Positions 61,801-64,000 of a DNA stretch of 64,000 nt are shown here, piece by piece. The stretch is from DASQBT01 sp963782495. GTDB taxonomy: Bacteria; Pseudomonadota; Gammaproteobacteria; Burkholderiales; Thiobacillaceae. The stretch lies in assembly GCA_963782495.1 (NCBI GenBank), contig CAWAJU010000009.1, positions 434,001 to 498,000 on the forward strand, written 5' to 3'. A model generated the notes under the pieces. That model ran no database searches and was not told the origin of the DNA. It worked only from the letters and a program-made list of their open reading frames with translations. The first letter of the stretch is position 1; the number at the start of each line of letters is the position of its first letter. The position numbers were made by a program, and so were the translations under genes.

Positions 61801-62210
61801 GTGAAGACGGCGGCGGCAAGCCCGGAAAGGGGCCTGGAGCACCAGCCATGACGCTGAATGGGCTGCCGTTCGCCGTCACCCGAGCAGTAAGGCGAATCGC
61901 CTGTGACGTGAGCCATAAAGGGGTTGGCGCCGGCAAACCGGCAGCCAGGAAGCTGTGCAAAATCCGTTGGACACGAAGCGGCACCAACGTTCTTCTGGGG
62001 CGGCCGGGCCGCCAGGGCGAAGGCAGACCACCGCCGATCGCTTGATCCTGATGGGTGACTGGCGCGATTCGTTCGCAGCCACGATTTGAAGAAACGGGCG
62101 CGGTTGGCCACTGCGACGGAGAGATGATGAAATTCGACACCGGCGGCTTGCGCCGCCATGGAATCATTTACTCGCTTGACACGGGCCGGCTAATGGGTGG
62201 CCCCTTTGAT
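61801..62210 (+). other. IS110 3' non-coding segment, candidate guide RNA region
   Basis: A 410-bp non-coding end with several stems: GCCGGC-AAA-(C)CGGC near 61935, GGCGGCC-GGGCCGCC near 62002, and GGCGGC-TTGC-GCCGCC near 62144. IS110/IS1111 elements encode a bridge or seeker RNA from a non-coding end that guides target choice. In the IS1111 group it lies downstream of the transposase. The last 168 bp are duplicated at 63833-64000. The RNA is inferred. Confidence 0.5.
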
Positions 62211-63092
62211 TACCTCGAAATAGTGCGCCATGGTGGTCGAAATCGGTACCGCGCCTCTGACGCGGACGCTCAAGCCTGGGAGCAGGCGCGCCGGCCTAAA
62301 CCGTGCAGGCTTGCCCTTCACCAAGGGCTACGAATGATCGTGGCGAGTAAACTCAGTCTTGAGTGGTCGCCGGAGCAAATTGCTGGATGGCTAAAGCTGC
62401 AATTCCCCGATGAAGAGAAGATGCGCGTTTCCCATGAAACGATCTACCGAAGCTTGTTCATTCAGGCCCGAGGGGTGCTCAAGAAGGAATTGATTGGGCA
62501 TTTGCGATCTCGACGCATGATGCGGCGCTCGAAGAATGCCAGTACCGATGGGCAGCCACGCGGACAGATCGTCGATGGGATATCCATCCGGGAGCGCCCT
62601 GCTGACGTCGAAGACCGTGCGATTCCGGGTCATTGGGAAGGCGACTTGATAACAGGGTCCAAGAACACCCACATCGCCACTTTGGTTGAGCGTCATTCGC
62701 GCTTCACCATGCTCGTGAAGGTCCAGGGAAAGGACACCGTCAGCGTGGTGGCAGCGCTGAGCAAACAGGTTCGCAAGTTGCCATCCGAGTTGCGCCGATC
62801 ATTGACGTGGGATCGGGGCATGGAGATGGCGCGCCACAAGGAGTTCACTATCGCGACGGACGTGCAAGTCTACTTCTGCGATCCTCAAAGCCCCAGGCAA
62901 CGCGGGACAAACGAAAATACAAATCGCTTGCTGCGCCAGTACTTCCCGAAAGGCACAGATCTATCCGGTTACAGCCAGGCAGACCTGAACAAAATTGCGT
63001 TACGCCTGAATCAGCGACCCCGGAAGACCTTGGGCTATTGCACGCCCGCAGATAGACTTGAAGCAAGTGTTGCAACGATCAATTGAACCCAC
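62211..63092 (+). pseudogene. IS30-family transposase, 5'-truncated by IS110
   Basis: The frame from 62211 to TGA 63086 encodes the IS30 core (RHGGRNRYRASDADAQAW, then HWEGDLITGSKNTHIATLVERHSRF, RSLTWDRGMEMARHKEF, NENTNRLLRQYFPKG). The N-terminal helix-turn-helix of roughly 60-80 residues is missing, replaced by IS110 sequence that happens to be in frame (from 62055). The 5' half is not on the other side of the IS110 copy, so a rearrangement followed insertion. The IS30 right end is near 63090, inside an IS3 gene. Confidence 0.88.
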
Positions 63093-63344
63093 CGCGGCCT
63101 TTTTTAGAATGTCGCGCTCTTCGGTGACCCGCTTGAGTTCGGACTTCAATCGACGAATCTCGCCCTGCTGATCCTGGGCGGCAATTCGATCTGCCGCCGG
63201 GACGCTATGGCGCTTGATCCACTGATACAGGCTGTAGCTGGATATACCAAGCCTCGCCGCCACATCCGCTACGGCGTGACCCCGATCCGTGACCTGCTTG
63301 ACCGCTTCAAGCTTGAATTCCTCTGTGTAACGCTTCTTGCTCAT
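63093..63344 (-). pseudogene. IS3-family orfA, 3'-truncated
   Basis: About 84 residues of an IS3 OrfA (HTH_Tnp_1 type) from ATG 63344. Expected sequence after ERDILKKAA (usually followed by a YFAK-like tail) is replaced by VGSIDRCNTC, which comes from the IS30 end. The product is thus non-functional. Confidence 0.85.
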
Positions 63345-63405
63345 GACACCTCCCTTTAGCCAAATTTATAGGCTCAGAAGTGTCTAGTAAACTGGGGGCG
63401 ATTCA
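63093..63405 (-). mobile_element. IS3-family fragment (left end plus orfA 5' part)
   Basis: The element end TGAATCGCCCCCAGTTTACT (reverse strand from 63405) is an IS3-type terminal repeat. From ATG 63344, orfA encodes MSKKRYTEEFKLEAVKQV, a helix-turn-helix (GHAVADVAARLGISSYSLYQW) and the leucine-zipper ERDILKKA. It stops matching where IS30 begins (about 63093). The rest of orfA and all of orfB are missing here. Confidence 0.85.
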
Positions 63406-63699
63406 CTGCGCTAAGCTCGAACCAGGCTGAATATAGAGCACTGGGTTAAGCTTATTTGCTACTGCCCATTCCCTTGTCAGGCCAATCCCGTAATGGCCAT
63501 ATCTTGATATGTGTTCCTTTATTTGGGACAGCGGTATATCACAAAAGCTAACCATTGGAACGTACAATTCCATTGGGGATTTGTCGCCCCAGTTGAGAAC
63601 TTCTTTGCAATACTTGAGCTTAAAGTTGTCGGCCAGTATGCCCTTTAAGGCCTCCTTGTTAGCCGTAAAATGAATGAGCGTGTTTGAGCTTAGCGGCAT
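63403..63699 (-). pseudogene. AbiGi-like abortive-infection protein, truncated by IS3
   Basis: From ATG 63699 the protein reads MPLSSNTLIHFTANKEALKGIL, with MVSFCDIPLSQIKEHISRYGHYGIGLTREW, the typical start of the AbiGi family (antitoxin-like partner in AbiG abortive infection). After YIQPGSSLAQ the stop TGA is supplied by the IS3 terminal repeat, so about half or more of the protein is lost. No toxin partner (AbiGii) is visible in the window. Confidence 0.75.
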
Positions 63700-63832
63700 A
63701 CCGGTCCTTGCTAGTGCTGACGTACGAAATCATGGGACTGATGGGCTCAACTATTTTCCATCAGATTGATTGAATCAAAGGGGCCGTGTTCGAGTTATCC
63801 TTGCAGTCATGCATCCACGCCCCATACCCATC
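63700..63832. other. Gap between AbiGi remnant and second IS110 copy
   Basis: No gene is visible. ATCAAAGGGGCC at 63774-63785 repeats the terminal 12 bp of the IS110 right end (63833-63844), 59 bp away and in the same orientation. Confidence 0.5.
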
Positions 63833-64000
63833 ATCAAAGGGGCCACCCATTAGCCGGCCCGTGTCAAGCGAGTAAATGATTCCATGGCGGCGCAAGCCGC
63901 CGGTGTCGAATTTCATCATCTCTCCGTCGCAGTGGCCAACCGCGCCCGTTTCTTCAAATCGTGGCTGCGAACGAATCGCGCCAGTCACCCATCAGGATCA
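63833..64000 (-). mobile_element. Second IS110 copy, right end only (runs off window)
   Basis: The 168 bp are identical to 62043-62210 in inverted orientation, including the subterminal repeat TAGCCGGCC. The element continues past the right edge, so whether its transposase is intact cannot be seen. Confidence 0.9.

Larger units (their letters stand above)
60710..62210 (+). mobile_element. IS110-family insertion sequence (complete copy)
   Basis: An element of about 1.5 kb. A 9-bp subterminal inverted repeat TAGCCGGCC is at 60710-60718 and its complement GGCCGGCTA at 62184-62192. The right boundary at 62210 is defined because the sequence up to CCCCTTTGAT is identical in a second inverted copy at 63833-64000, after which the two diverge. 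The left end is near 60700-60710. The transposase is followed by 410 bp of non-coding sequence, as in the IS1111 group. The right side joins the middle of an IS30 gene. Confidence 0.85.

Noticed and set aside
62055..62210. IS110-IS30 fusion protein starting at 62055
   Set aside because: The first 52 codons are the non-coding IS110 end, also present at 63833-64000. The in-frame joining is accidental.
63408..63420. tRNA T-loop-like GGTTCGAGC near the IS3 end
   Set aside because: It lies inside the AbiGi coding frame and no cloverleaf can be formed around it.

Overview
The window looks like chromosome of a sulfur-oxidising betaproteobacterium, probably a chemolithotroph of the Sulfuricella/Thiobacillus/Gallionella kind. 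This rests on an oxidative-type dsr operon (dsrA-B-E-F-H-C-M-K order, with DsrEFH and a two-cysteine DsrC), high GC, and housekeeping genes with betaproteobacterial character and order (dnaX with ybaB and ffs, yhdP-nitrilase-tldD, glnE, DUF1631). No rRNA or tRNA gene was seen. The contig starts inside dsrK and ends inside an insertion sequence.

Region 1 (1-13.1 kb): the leftward dsr operon for oxidation of stored sulfur. Facing it is a rightward set of accessory genes: a small conserved protein, a solitary Cas6/Cmx6-like protein, a DsrC paralogue lacking both redox cysteines (RspA type), a rhodanese, an unknown 193-aa protein, a TauD-like dioxygenase, an HTH-ferredoxin-reductase fusion, a 96-aa unknown, a DUF302 protein and a DUF389 membrane protein. 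The shared upstream region has two ACCC-N4-GGGT palindromes. Long hairpins separate dsrA/dsrB and dsrB/dsrE.

Region 2 (13.1-27 kb): ybaB, dnaX, pagL, 4.5S RNA, a DAHP synthase behind an apparent transcription attenuator, a CDGSH iron-sulfur protein, class II ribonucleotide reductase, an ankyrin protein behind an IscR-like palindrome, HtrA with a small upstream ORF, a ZIP transporter, a DUF599 protein, a ClC channel/antiporter and a SulP transporter.

Region 3 (27-44.4 kb): a sigma-54-type two-component pair, a secreted Met/Trp-rich repeat protein, YidB, a DUF599 paralogue broken by one amber codon, tldD-nitrilase-yhdP, an Hsp15-like S4 protein, and a LysR/pirin/flavoprotein cluster in which lysR and pirin each carry a one-base frameshift.

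Region 4 (44.4-59.6 kb): a secreted subtilase with nine Ig-like repeats, preceded by a class I cyclic-di-GMP riboswitch and terminator; cytochrome b561 and two YceI proteins; acs; glnE; a second class I c-di-GMP riboswitch ahead of a DUF1631 gene; mutY; tatD.

Region 5 (59.6-64 kb): a mobile-element pile-up. It holds a RAYT transposase, a complete IS110-family element with a long structured 3' non-coding segment, a 5'-truncated IS30 transposase, an IS3 orfA fragment, an AbiGi-like phage-defence gene cut by the IS3 end, and an inverted second IS110 end that is identical over 168 bp.

The most notable signals are the two c-di-GMP riboswitches, the orphan Cas6-like protein in a sulfur-oxidation locus, the new-looking Met/Trp repeat protein, and the nested IS structure that destroys a defence gene.
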